DNA of 5,547 bases, taken from the NCBI GenBank assembly GCA_031284295.1, contig JAITAE010000196.1:1-5547 (forward strand), read 5' to 3'. This DNA comes from Spirochaetaceae bacterium. GTDB lineage: Bacteria; Spirochaetota; Spirochaetia; Treponematales; Breznakiellaceae. Below, piece after piece: positions 1-5,545 of the stretch (position 1 is its first letter; every line of letters begins with the position of its first letter). The position numbers and the translations under genes were made by a program. Below the pieces are notes generated by a model. It was not told the DNA's origin. It ran no database searches and worked only from the letters and a program-made list of their open reading frames with translations.

Positions 1-849
1 GCGGACGGCCTTGGCGGCATGGATTATTCCGAAAAAGAAATCGAACAAATTGTTTCGGTAAATTCGGAATTTGAAACCGGCCTTGTCGAAGGCGTTCCGG
101 AACCGGAAGAATTTTCCATGCCTCAAATGCTTATCTATTCATCGTATACGGTTCAGTCCGGCGACATGATAGGCTTCATCTCGTCCAATTTCGGCCTGAA
201 TCAGGATACGCTGATTTCCGTAAACGCCATTTCAAACACGCGCTCCATTCAGGTCGGCAAAAACCTTTTGATACCGAATCAGGACGGAATAATGCACAAG
301 GTATCGCGGGGCGAAACTCTGAACGAAATAGCGGTAAAATACAATGTGCCCGCCGATGCGATTGTAACGGCAAATGAACTGTTTTCGGAAATGGTGAACG
401 CCGGTACAGAAATTTTTATACCTAACGCAAAACTCGATTCAACAAAGCTGCAGGAAATAAACGGCGATCTGTTTATATGGCCTGTCCGCGGGAGAATCAC
501 ATCGGGGTACGGCTACCGTAGAAGCCCCATAACCGGACTGCGCAGCTTTCATTCAGGAATTGACATAGGCGCGAATACGGGTGTTCCGATAAAGGCGGCG
601 ATGGCGGGGAGGGTGATATCGGCGGGTTATAATGATGTTTTTGGTTATTTTGTCGTAATATCGCATCATTCGAACTACCGCACACTCTACGGCCACATGA
701 GTGTTATACGCACCGAAACCGGCGCGTACGTCAGGATGGGAGATATAATAGGCAGTGTCGGCAATACAGGCCAAAGCAGCGGCTCCCACCTGCACTTTCA
801 GGTATACAAGAACGGCCTAACCATAAGCCCGATCCGTCTGATCAACTGA
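1..849 (+). CDS. LysM-LysM-M23 peptidoglycan endopeptidase, 5' end missing
   Basis: The reading frame is open from base 1, so the gene begins outside the window. The ATG at 19 is used only for numbering and is probably internal. Counting from it, two LysM modules (about 43-87 and 92-136, each ending in an IPN motif) should bind the glycan strands of the wall. An M23 domain follows (about 152-276). Its zinc-site residues are all present: H178 and D182 in HSGID, H226 in YGH, and H257 and H259 in HLHF. The enzyme is therefore probably active, cutting peptide cross-links in the periplasm during growth or division. A signal peptide would be expected in the missing N-terminus. A regulatory or scaffolding M23 protein is unlikely because no metal ligand is lost. 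The gene converges on the minus-strand operon, and no clear hairpin terminator follows its TGA. Confidence 0.93.
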   Translation, partial: ADGLGGMDYSEKEIEQIVSVNSEFETGLVEGVPEPEEFSMPQMLIYSSYTVQSGDMIGFISSNFGLNQDTLISVNAISNTRSIQVGKNLLIPNQDGIMHKVSRGETLNEIAVKYNVPADAIVTANELFSEMVNAGTEIFIPNAKLDSTKLQEINGDLFIWPVRGRITSGYGYRRSPITGLRSFHSGIDIGANTGVPIKAAMAGRVISAGYNDVFGYFVVISHHSNYRTLYGHMSVIRTETGAYVRMGDIIGSVGNTGQSSGSHLHFQVYKNGLTISPIRLIN

Positions 850-862
850 GCCACCTTTTCCC
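850..862 (+). repeat. 13-bp direct repeat, left copy
   Basis: GCCACCTTTTCCC starts directly after the TGA of the peptidase gene and recurs exactly at 1186-1198. A 13-bp exact match by chance within a gap this short is unlikely. The pair could be a target duplication around an inserted segment of about 323 bp, or the trace of a local duplication. The enclosed segment shows no obvious terminal inverted repeats. Confidence 0.6.
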
Positions 863-928
863 TTCATGCTGATTATCCCTCCAGTGGACTGTTCATCCTA
901 TAGCAGAACTTCTTGGCAAATCAAGGTA

Positions 929-1070
929 CTAGTAGCGACACCCGCTACTGGCTAGTAGCGATACATCATTCTAGCCTAGTAGCGATACCACATTCTAGCC
1001 AGTAGCGACACACCGTTCTAGGCTAGTAGCGACACACCGTTCTAGGCTAGTAGCGATACCTCGTTCTACG
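929..1070 (+). repeat. Six-unit tandem array of 23-24 bp, CTAG-rich
   Basis: The units start at 929, 952, 976, 1000, 1023 and 1047. Each begins CTAGTAGCGAYAC (CAGTAGCG in unit 4), and most end in TTCTAGC or TTCTAGG. Units 1 and 4 are 23 bp and the others 24 bp, so a continuous reading frame is broken. In the plus frame the intact units read LVA(I/T)..(H/R)S; the other plus frames hit TAG. CTAG occurs nine times in about 120 bases although it is generally scarce in bacterial genomes. Unit junctions form CTAGGCTAG or CTAGCCTAG, so single strands could pair locally. There are no unique spacers, so this is not a CRISPR array. Confidence 0.93.
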
Positions 1071-1155
1071 CTGGGACGGTTTGAGGGTAGTGGGTGAAAG
1101 ATATGAGTTTCCTGGTAAAGAGTGTTATAAAGTATGGGCGGTAAACGAATTATAG
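1054..1155 (+). other. Coding-like tail, possible decayed gene remnant
   Basis: A short open stretch ends at TAG 1153-1155. From 1099 it reads RYEFPGKECYKVWAVNEL, which has a protein-like mix of residues and natural-looking codons. Upstream the frame passes into the last array unit and meets TAG at 1051-1053. The only starts are weak (TTG at 1081, GTG at 1090) and no ribosome binding site is evident. It could be the end of a gene interrupted by the repeats, or chance. I do not recognise a family. Confidence 0.2.
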
Positions 1156-1185
1156 TGAAAAACAAGCGAGCAAGGTCTTTCGCCC

Positions 1186-1198
1186 GCCACCTTTTCCC
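1186..1198 (+). repeat. 13-bp direct repeat, right copy
   Basis: This is the exact second copy of the sequence at 850-862. It lies 22 bases from the stop codon of the minus-strand membrane protein gene. Together the copies mark the outer edges of the repeat-bearing gap. Confidence 0.6.
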
Positions 1199-1220
1199 CA
1201 GATAATTTTAATCATAGCAT

Positions 1221-3659
1221 CTAACTACTCACTACCGGTCCGGCCAGCTGATAGTAAAGCTCAGCCGCCGTACCGTCCGGCACGGCGGCCTGCGGTAAGC
1301 GCGCCAACAGTCCGGGGTCTATCCGATCGCCCGCGTTCTTACTTATCAGCGCGCCTGTTTTGCTGTTTCGCGCAAGTGTTGACAGCAGGCGTGAACGGAA
1401 AACGGCGCTGCCTGTCGCGGTGTAGCCGGCCAAGCGCGTGTAGCTGAACACGCAGTCCCCATAGTCTATGCCGATGTACAGCTCATCGACGGCTGAGCGG
1501 GAGGCCGTCAGGGAATTTACCACACCAACAGCCCTGATGACGGCGTTTTTTTCCGGTTCCGCATTACGTTGTTTTCTGGATCCGCTCACGGAAAGATGTT
1601 CCAGCGGCGAACCAAAGACGGCGCAAAGCGTTTCTCCTTCGCAGCCTGCTATAACGGCGCCGGCCTTAATGAAAGCGGCGCCTGTTTCGTTACGGAACCG
1701 CTTCAAAGCCGCCGCGGATTTTTGCGGATCAGTTCCATTTTCCAGCGCGGTAAGACCAGGGCAGCGTACAAACACAACGGCAGCCTTGCGGATTGTTTCT
1801 TTTTCGTTAATCAATCCGCCGCTCCTCGCTATATTTTTTAGGTAAGTTTCGGGGACTATAGCCCCGTAAACGCAGCGCAGGTATATTTCGTTCCGGTTTT
1901 TTATCGATACGGCGTACAACGATGACACGAGGCTTCCCGCAGCCAGCGATAGGCCCGGAATTAGAGGGTCTATCCATAAACCGCTCAGTATAAAGCTGCA
2001 GGAAAAACCCGCGACGGCAAGGGCCGTCATCAGAACAGAAAAACAAAACGAAAGTGCCGGTCCCGTGCGGCATACCGCAAACAGCAGAGACAATACAATT
2101 ACAATGGAACTGAACAGTGTCTGTTTAATGTTTGCCGGGATCGTATAGTTTCCGGTTATGATGCTGTTTGCAAACATGGCGGAAAGCTCCGTGTCGCGTG
2201 AGACGGGTCCCAAAATACAAAAAGAAGCGTTTAGCTGTTCACTAAGCTTTTCACGCTGAACGGCAAGGTCCTTGTATAGTTCTTTCGCGGTATTAAACAT
2301 TTCCAGTTGTTCATCGCGCAAGGACGCGAGCCTTGCCCGGCCTGAATCGTCAAGATTCTCCTGTTCCTCCAGATCGCCAAACGATGAAATTATTTTTGCC
2401 CCCGCGCCGCCTGCCTCATCAAAGAATTTATCGAGGGAATCGTAGTAAGCGGCGCGTAAATACTTCCAGCGTTCTTTCAGTTCCGCCTCCGGATTTTCCA
2501 GCAGGGTTTCACGGAGCCGCAGGGCCTGTTCGTACAAAAAGGGAGGGTAGTTTTCTACCGATATGTCCGCGTACCGGGCAAGCGCCGGAGCCTCATCCAG
2601 CAGCCGGTACAGCATCCTGTCCGCCTCGGTATATTCCAGAAACAGGGAAAGCTCTATTTTTCTGAACGCGCCTTCGCCGGGGGCCGGAGCGAACAGCAGC
2701 GCCGCGTTACCGTCCAGCACGAACGTTTGCCCGCCGGCCTCATCGTTTCCGGTTTCAGGGCCAAACTCAAGGAGAAAGCCATCGTCAGTTACCTGGATTT
2801 TCGATGTTGAATACCGCTTTTTTAACGCGCTGTACGCGGCGTACTCGTACTCCTGACCGTCCGGGACGCTCAGTACCGGCGCTATACGGCGGATTTTCCC
2901 GTCGGCATCGGGCGGCGGACGCGAGTACACGGGAACGTAGAGGCGGTTTAGCGGGGACGGCGCGCCGCTTCCCGGCCTTATCACATCGACAAGCAGGTCG
3001 CCCGGCATATACACCGCGCCCAAAACGGCGGACGCGCTTTCCAGGCGCGCGGCCTGCTCCTCGTCGCCCTGGACGGCGGCGGAAAGCAGCCGGTTTTTGC
3101 CCTGTTCCGTGAGCCTTATCACATCGTCAACATAACGCGCCGCGTCGCGCGGCGCGATGGAACCGAGTCTGATGCCGTCAAACAGGTTTTTTATGTTGGC
3201 CTCAACAATGTTGAACTCATCGTCAAAGCGGTAAACCAACTCAGCCTCGCCCAGGGCGCGCCCGCTTGAAACGCCGAGTACCGGCGTTTCAACCAGCAGT
3301 GAGGCGGCGTCCATCTCGACCAGCGTCATTATCAACGCAAAGACGGTCTGGGCCGCGATAAGGTTTTCGGTGCCAGAGCCGCTTTCTATAAGCAGTATCT
3401 CGCGCGCCACGGCCTGGTCCGATGGCGCCACGGCCTGGTCCGATGACGCGCCGCCCGTCCCGCCATCATGCGTATCTTGCGGCGCGGGTTTTTCCAGCAG
3501 GCGGGCGGATTTCAGGCGCGGGCGTAATTCCGCCAAAAAGTCATAGTGCGGGCCCAGCCGCGGCGCTTGTAAAAAATATACCGCAATATAAAGCGTTATT
3601 AACGCGGCAAGCGCGGAAAGCGCAAAACGGCGCGGAGTGTGTTTTACCGTCAGACCCAT
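1221..3659 (-). CDS. CHASE2-like membrane sensor with degenerate class III cyclase domain
   Basis: The 812-residue protein starts at the only ATG before residue 111; AGGG sits just before it, a poor ribosome site. One N-terminal helix (about 12-30) leads to a long extracytoplasmic region (about 36-510). That region resembles CHASE2, with YDFLAELRP at 39-47, EILLIE at 87-92 and a late ILGPVS segment near 482-487. A charged helical stretch at about 372-475 makes it longer than a usual CHASE2 domain. Three helices (about 513-530, 534-558, 564-586) precede a cyclase-like domain (about 623-800). There, the usual metal Asp of the F-x-D motif is R632 in VVFVR, the second metal Asp is E676 in EGETLCAVFG, and the catalytic Asn position after GYTATGSAV is F754, with Arg out of register. 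cAMP synthesis is therefore doubtful; a signalling or partner-binding role is more likely. It is last in the probable operon, 53 bp after rnhB. Confidence 0.82.
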   Translation of the reverse strand: MGLTVKHTPRRFALSALAALITLYIAVYFLQAPRLGPHYDFLAELRPRLKSARLLEKPAPQDTHDGGTGGASSDQAVAPSDQAVAREILLIESGSGTENLIAAQTVFALIMTLVEMDAASLLVETPVLGVSSGRALGEAELVYRFDDEFNIVEANIKNLFDGIRLGSIAPRDAARYVDDVIRLTEQGKNRLLSAAVQGDEEQAARLESASAVLGAVYMPGDLLVDVIRPGSGAPSPLNRLYVPVYSRPPPDADGKIRRIAPVLSVPDGQEYEYAAYSALKKRYSTSKIQVTDDGFLLEFGPETGNDEAGGQTFVLDGNAALLFAPAPGEGAFRKIELSLFLEYTEADRMLYRLLDEAPALARYADISVENYPPFLYEQALRLRETLLENPEAELKERWKYLRAAYYDSLDKFFDEAGGAGAKIISSFGDLEEQENLDDSGRARLASLRDEQLEMFNTAKELYKDLAVQREKLSEQLNASFCILGPVSRDTELSAMFANSIITGNYTIPANIKQTLFSSIVIVLSLLFAVCRTGPALSFCFSVLMTALAVAGFSCSFILSGLWIDPLIPGLSLAAGSLVSSLYAVSIKNRNEIYLRCVYGAIVPETYLKNIARSGGLINEKETIRKAAVVFVRCPGLTALENGTDPQKSAAALKRFRNETGAAFIKAGAVIAGCEGETLCAVFGSPLEHLSVSGSRKQRNAEPEKNAVIRAVGVVNSLTASRSAVDELYIGIDYGDCVFSYTRLAGYTATGSAVFRSRLLSTLARNSKTGALISKNAGDRIDPGLLARLPQAAVPDGTAAELYYQLAGPVVSS
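3404..3445 (-). repeat. In-frame 21-bp tandem duplication inside the sensor gene
   Basis: Bases 3404-3424 and 3425-3445 are identical and adjacent. On the coding strand this doubles a seven-residue block, giving SDQAVAP then SDQAVAR at residues 73-86. The block falls in a low-complexity linker between the first membrane helix and the CHASE2-like core. The exact identity, including third codon positions, points to a recent duplication, possibly variable between strains. Confidence 0.93.
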
Positions 3660-3712
3660 ACCCTAAAATACACCGCCGCCTTGAAGCCGGGCCGCATATA
3701 CCGAAACCATGC

Positions 3713-4375
3713 TTAAAATTCGCCGGCGTGCGTCCCGTGCCCGTCCCGGCCCCCCTTCCCTTCGTAAGCAAATGTCATACGCTGTATCGGCGAAGGGCCT
3801 ATCCTTTTCAGTACCGCGATATGGTCTTTCGTGGGGTAACCCTTGTGTTTTTCATAGCCGTAGGCCGGGTACATCAGCGCAAAGTCGCGCATCAGCGCGT
3901 CCCGTGTTGTTTTTGCCAGTATTGAGGCGGCCATCACCTCCGGTACCAGCGTGTCCGCCTTGATCAGAGCGCGGCACGAAAAGTCGCCTTCGTAAGAAAA
4001 AGCCCCCCGCTTTGGGCAGGGTATGCCGGGATTGCAGTTGCCGTCAACTATCACCTCAAAGCTGGACGTTTGCAGCATCCCCCGCAAAAAAACCTCGTCC
4101 GCCTCCTCCATCATCGCGTGAAACGCCCGCATCATCGCAAGAAGGCTGGCTTGTAGTATGTTTACCTTGTCTATTTCGGTATGTGTCGCCCAGCCTATCC
4201 CCCAGGCAGACGCCCTGGTATATATCAGCGCCGCCGCTTTTTCCAGCGCGTGCCCGCCGAGCTTTTTTGAGTCGTTCAGAATATCCCGGGGAAAATCATC
4301 AGGCAGCACGACCGCCGCCGCGCATACCGGTCCCGCCAGGGGCCCGCGCCCCGCCTCGTCAATGCCGCAAATCAT
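3713..4375 (-). CDS. rnhB: Ribonuclease HII
   Basis: This cytoplasmic enzyme cuts the RNA strand of RNA/DNA hybrids and removes single ribonucleotides from DNA. With the start at 4375 the protein has 220 residues, usual for the family, and opens MICGIDEAGRGPLAGPV, the hallmark N-terminus. The four acidic catalytic residues are present: D6, E7, D111 (in IVDGN) and D141 (in KADTL). The GRG motif (9-11) and the tyrosine of KGYPT (Y180), which contact the RNA-DNA junction, are also kept. Near the end, SPIQRMTF carries Q where many members have H. The frame stays open to 4471, but the extra N-terminal residues lie wholly within the upstream gene and do not fit the family. ATG 4381 is an alternative; 4375 is preferred because GGCGG lies six bases before it. 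The start overlaps the previous gene by 17 bp, implying coupled translation. Confidence 0.96.
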   Translation of the reverse strand: MICGIDEAGRGPLAGPVCAAAVVLPDDFPRDILNDSKKLGGHALEKAAALIYTRASAWGIGWATHTEIDKVNILQASLLAMMRAFHAMMEEADEVFLRGMLQTSSFEVIVDGNCNPGIPCPKRGAFSYEGDFSCRALIKADTLVPEVMAASILAKTTRDALMRDFALMYPAYGYEKHKGYPTKDHIAVLKRIGPSPIQRMTFAYEGKGGRDGHGTHAGEF

Positions 4376-4964
4376 AGTCATCCGCCAAAACGTCCAGAAA
4401 GGGTCTAAGATCATGGTACTTTGAATAGTAGTGCTCGCTGATCTCAGCTTCAGATAGCCCGACAAGCTCATGGCTCAGGTAATGTATCCACCGCGTTTCG
4501 TCTTTTACCGAAAGATCCATCCTGCGGCACCAGTAGTCAGGCTGCACCGGGTGCTGCGGCTCAAGGTCATAGAAATGTTTGTAATCATGCACGGCTATCT
4601 TCAGATCATGGCGCGGAATGCCTTTTTCCATGATAATGTTCGCAAGATGATTCAGTGTGCGCCCTGAATCGAAAATATCATCGACAAGCAGCACTTTGTC
4701 CCCGCTTCGTAGATGCTCAGGCGCGTAAGTCCAGCCGTCAACGGCGACACGCTCCGCCTTCGCCACGTCCGTGTAGGAACGCGCTACCACCGCCGCGTAG
4801 TACACGGGTCGCTGCCCCACGCGGACAACCTTAAAATATTCGCTGATAACATTCCCAAGATATGCCCCGCCCCGCAGCGAAACGTATATCACATCCGGCA
4901 CAAAACCATCCCCGTAAATCCGCGCCGCCAACTTTATCGCGTTGTTCCGCACGGTATCATACAT
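4359..4964 (-). CDS. Purine-type phosphoribosyltransferase
   Basis: This is a type I phosphoribosyltransferase that would transfer a base onto PRPP, most likely hypoxanthine, xanthine or guanine in purine salvage. In the 201-residue form starting at 4964, the PRPP-binding motif KVLLVDDIFDSGRTL lies at 90-104 with acidic D95 and D96. SLRGG at 29-33 is the conserved loop that contacts pyrophosphate. The C-terminal part (DYWCRRMD, then RWIHYLSHEL) resembles the hood region of Gpt/xanthine-type enzymes, but base choice cannot be read with confidence. The frame also allows ATG 4982 and GTG 5024. The start at 4964 is preferred because a TATAAT box at 4994-4989 would place the transcript start near 4982. 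AAAAGAA upstream is only a weak ribosome site. It is first in the probable operon and overlaps rnhB. Confidence 0.85.
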   Translation of the reverse strand: MYDTVRNNAIKLAARIYGDGFVPDVIYVSLRGGAYLGNVISEYFKVVRVGQRPVYYAAVVARSYTDVAKAERVAVDGWTYAPEHLRSGDKVLLVDDIFDSGRTLNHLANIIMEKGIPRHDLKIAVHDYKHFYDLEPQHPVQPDYWCRRMDLSVKDETRWIHYLSHELVGLSEAEISEHYYSKYHDLRPFLDVLADDYDLRH

Positions 4965-4988
4965 GGTAAATTCTTTTATCATATCGAA

Positions 4989-4994
4989 ATTATA
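4989..4994 (-). promoter_or_regulatory. TATAAT -10 box for the minus-strand operon
   Basis: On the minus strand the sequence reads GGTTATAATTTCG, with a perfect TATAAT 25 bases before ATG 4964. The hexamer about 17 bases further upstream is TGGCGG, a poor -35 match, so this is either an activator-dependent promoter or a weaker site. It would give a leader of about 18 bases and exclude the longer start codons of the phosphoribosyltransferase. Confidence 0.45.
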
Positions 4995-5028
4995 ACCAAA
5001 ACCCCAATCCGCCGCCACCCCCACCCGC

Positions 5029-5040
5029 CCCGCCAGCGGG
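5029..5040. repeat. Hairpin CCCGC-CA-GCGGG followed by TTTAAA
   Basis: This perfect short stem-loop is followed by TTTAAA at 5041-5046. The same plan, with a CCAG top and TTTAAA tail but different stem bases, recurs at 5074-5094. It lies upstream of the operon -10 box, so it is outside the predicted transcript. Confidence 0.6.
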
Positions 5041-5055
5041 TTTAAAGTCCGCTCC

Positions 5056-5070
5056 GCGGTAGCGTACCGC
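5056..5070. repeat. Triloop hairpin GCGGTA-GCG-TACCGC
   Basis: Six perfect base pairs close a three-base loop, lying between the two CCAG-topped hairpins. The three hairpins occupy 5029-5087 with little unpaired sequence between them. Confidence 0.6.
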
Positions 5071-5073
5071 CGG

Positions 5074-5091
5074 CCCCACCAGTGGGGTTTT
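5074..5091 (+). terminator. Hairpin CCCCAC-CA-GTGGGG with T-run
   Basis: The stem of six pairs is followed by TTTT, so on the plus strand it has the form of an intrinsic terminator. No plus-strand gene precedes it here, so it would only stop stray or antisense transcription. Its twin at 5029-5040 suggests it is equally likely to be one copy of an interspersed palindromic repeat. Confidence 0.35.
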
Positions 5092-5157
5092 AAATATGCG
5101 GGTATGTCAGTTATTGTCCCCGCAATTAGCTAGGTTCACAATGATTCTTAATATGAA

Positions 5158-5236
5158 GGGGGGCGCTGTTTCCATACCGTTCGGCACATAGGGGCATAAT
5201 CGACGCGCCCCCCTACGGGCGCACACGGTTGCGCCC
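5158..5236. repeat. GC-rich nested palindromes, REP-like
   Basis: GGGGGGCGC at 5158-5166 pairs exactly with GCGCCCCCC at 5205-5213. Next to it, GGGCGCA at 5217-5223 pairs with TGCGCCC at 5230-5236 around a six-base loop. The run resembles bacterial intergenic REP-type repeats in style. I cannot tell how often it occurs elsewhere in the genome. Confidence 0.5.
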
Positions 5237-5270
5237 TACCCCCCAATCCGGGGCCCAATCAACAACGGCT

Positions 5271-5393
5271 GGAGTTTGCGGTAAGCGGCGCGTAGCGCCG
5301 CGGCGCAAACTCCGGAGTTCAACGCAGAGCGTTGAGCCAAACTCCGAAAATAACCGGCGCAGCCGGTTATTCCGCTACGCGGTAGCAAACTCC
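5271..5393. repeat. 123-bp palindromic element with 9-bp inverted ends
   Basis: The ends are GGAGTTTGC (5271-5279) and GCAAACTCC (5385-5393). Inside are four compact hairpins. The first has outer arms 5271-5280 and 5304-5313, and inner arms GCGGCGC and GCGCCGC with a GTA loop. The second has outer arms 5314-5319 and 5340-5345, and inner arms CAACGC and GCGTTG with an AGA loop. The third is AATAACCGGC with its exact complement (5349-5371) and a GCA loop. The fourth pairs GCTAC with GTAGC (5374-5386), or CCGC with GCGG. CAAACTCC recurs at 5306, 5338 and 5386. No coding frame is apparent. It could be a MITE or REPIN-like non-autonomous element; no target duplication was seen. Confidence 0.75.
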
Positions 5394-5404
5394 CAGAGGC
5401 GGCC

Positions 5405-5545
5405 TCATTTCTCACTCTTCATTTTTGGAATATGTCTTTCACGGCTTGAATCTCGTGATTCACGGTTTGAAAGAACTCTTTTAATCGCTACAAGAACTCT
5501 TTTAATCGCTACAAGAACTCTTTTAATCGCTACAAGAACTCTTTT
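5405..5545 (-). CDS. Possible 3' end of a repeat-containing small protein
   Basis: On the minus strand a frame open from the window edge reads KRVLVAI three times, then KRVL and a hydrophilic tail ending HIPKMKSEK and TGA. The 21-bp repeat keeps this frame open, but 21 is a multiple of three, so openness alone is weak evidence. A plus-strand frame (RTLLIAT repeats) is open too. The start would lie beyond the window. It may equally be non-coding repeat DNA, and I know no function for it. Confidence 0.25.
   Translation of the reverse strand, partial: KRVLVAIKRVLVAIKRVLVAIKRVLSNRESRDSSRERHIPKMKSEK

Larger units (their letters stand above)
850..1220. other. Convergent intergenic region with repeats
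   Basis: These 371 bases separate two converging genes. They hold a 24-bp tandem array (929-1070), a short coding-like tail (1054-1155) and a 13-bp direct repeat at the two edges. A minus-strand TATAAT at 1154-1149 would read into the array, but it has no convincing -35 partner. I see no classic hairpin plus T-run terminator for either flanking gene. Confidence 0.7.
5025..5404. other. Gene-free palindrome-rich upstream region
   Basis: No convincing gene is present on either strand between the operon promoter and the 3' tandem array. The stretch is filled with short hairpins (5029-5091), GC-rich palindromes (5158-5236) and a 123-bp palindromic element (5271-5393). A further 6-bp stem pairs 5097-5102 (TGCGGG) with 5119-5124 (CCCGCA) across a 16-base loop. 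An 11-base palindrome, GAGGC-G-GCCTC, lies at 5396-5406. Confidence 0.7.

Noticed and set aside
929..1070. CRISPR array
   Set aside because: Units abut directly with no unique spacers, and no cas gene is present.
1103..1144. 13-codon ATG frame in the intergenic gap
   Set aside because: Too short, with no ribosome site and no supporting context.
1149..1154. Minus-strand TATAAT as a promoter for an array transcript
   Set aside because: No acceptable -35 at normal spacing and no gene downstream; TATAAT alone is expected by chance in AT-rich DNA.
1468..1845. Plus-strand open frame of 125 codons
   Set aside because: It is antisense to the sensor gene, Ser/Ala/Pro-rich from GC bias, and has no recognisable domain.
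3422..3925. Plus-strand open frame of 167 codons
   Set aside because: It runs antisense across the end of rnhB and the start of the sensor gene, and its composition is that of a shadow frame.
4376..4471. N-terminal extension of RNase HII
   Set aside because: It lies wholly within the upstream gene, has no family similarity, and the canonical start motif follows at 4375.
4965..5024. Longer phosphoribosyltransferase from GTG 5024 or ATG 4982
   Set aside because: The extension is not family-like and would lie at or upstream of the transcript start implied by TATAAT at 4994-4989. ATG 4982 remains possible if that promoter is not used.
5271..5393. tRNA or known riboswitch
   Set aside because: The stems do not form a cloverleaf, there is no anticodon or TPsiC-like sequence, and it lies upstream of the predicted operon transcript start.
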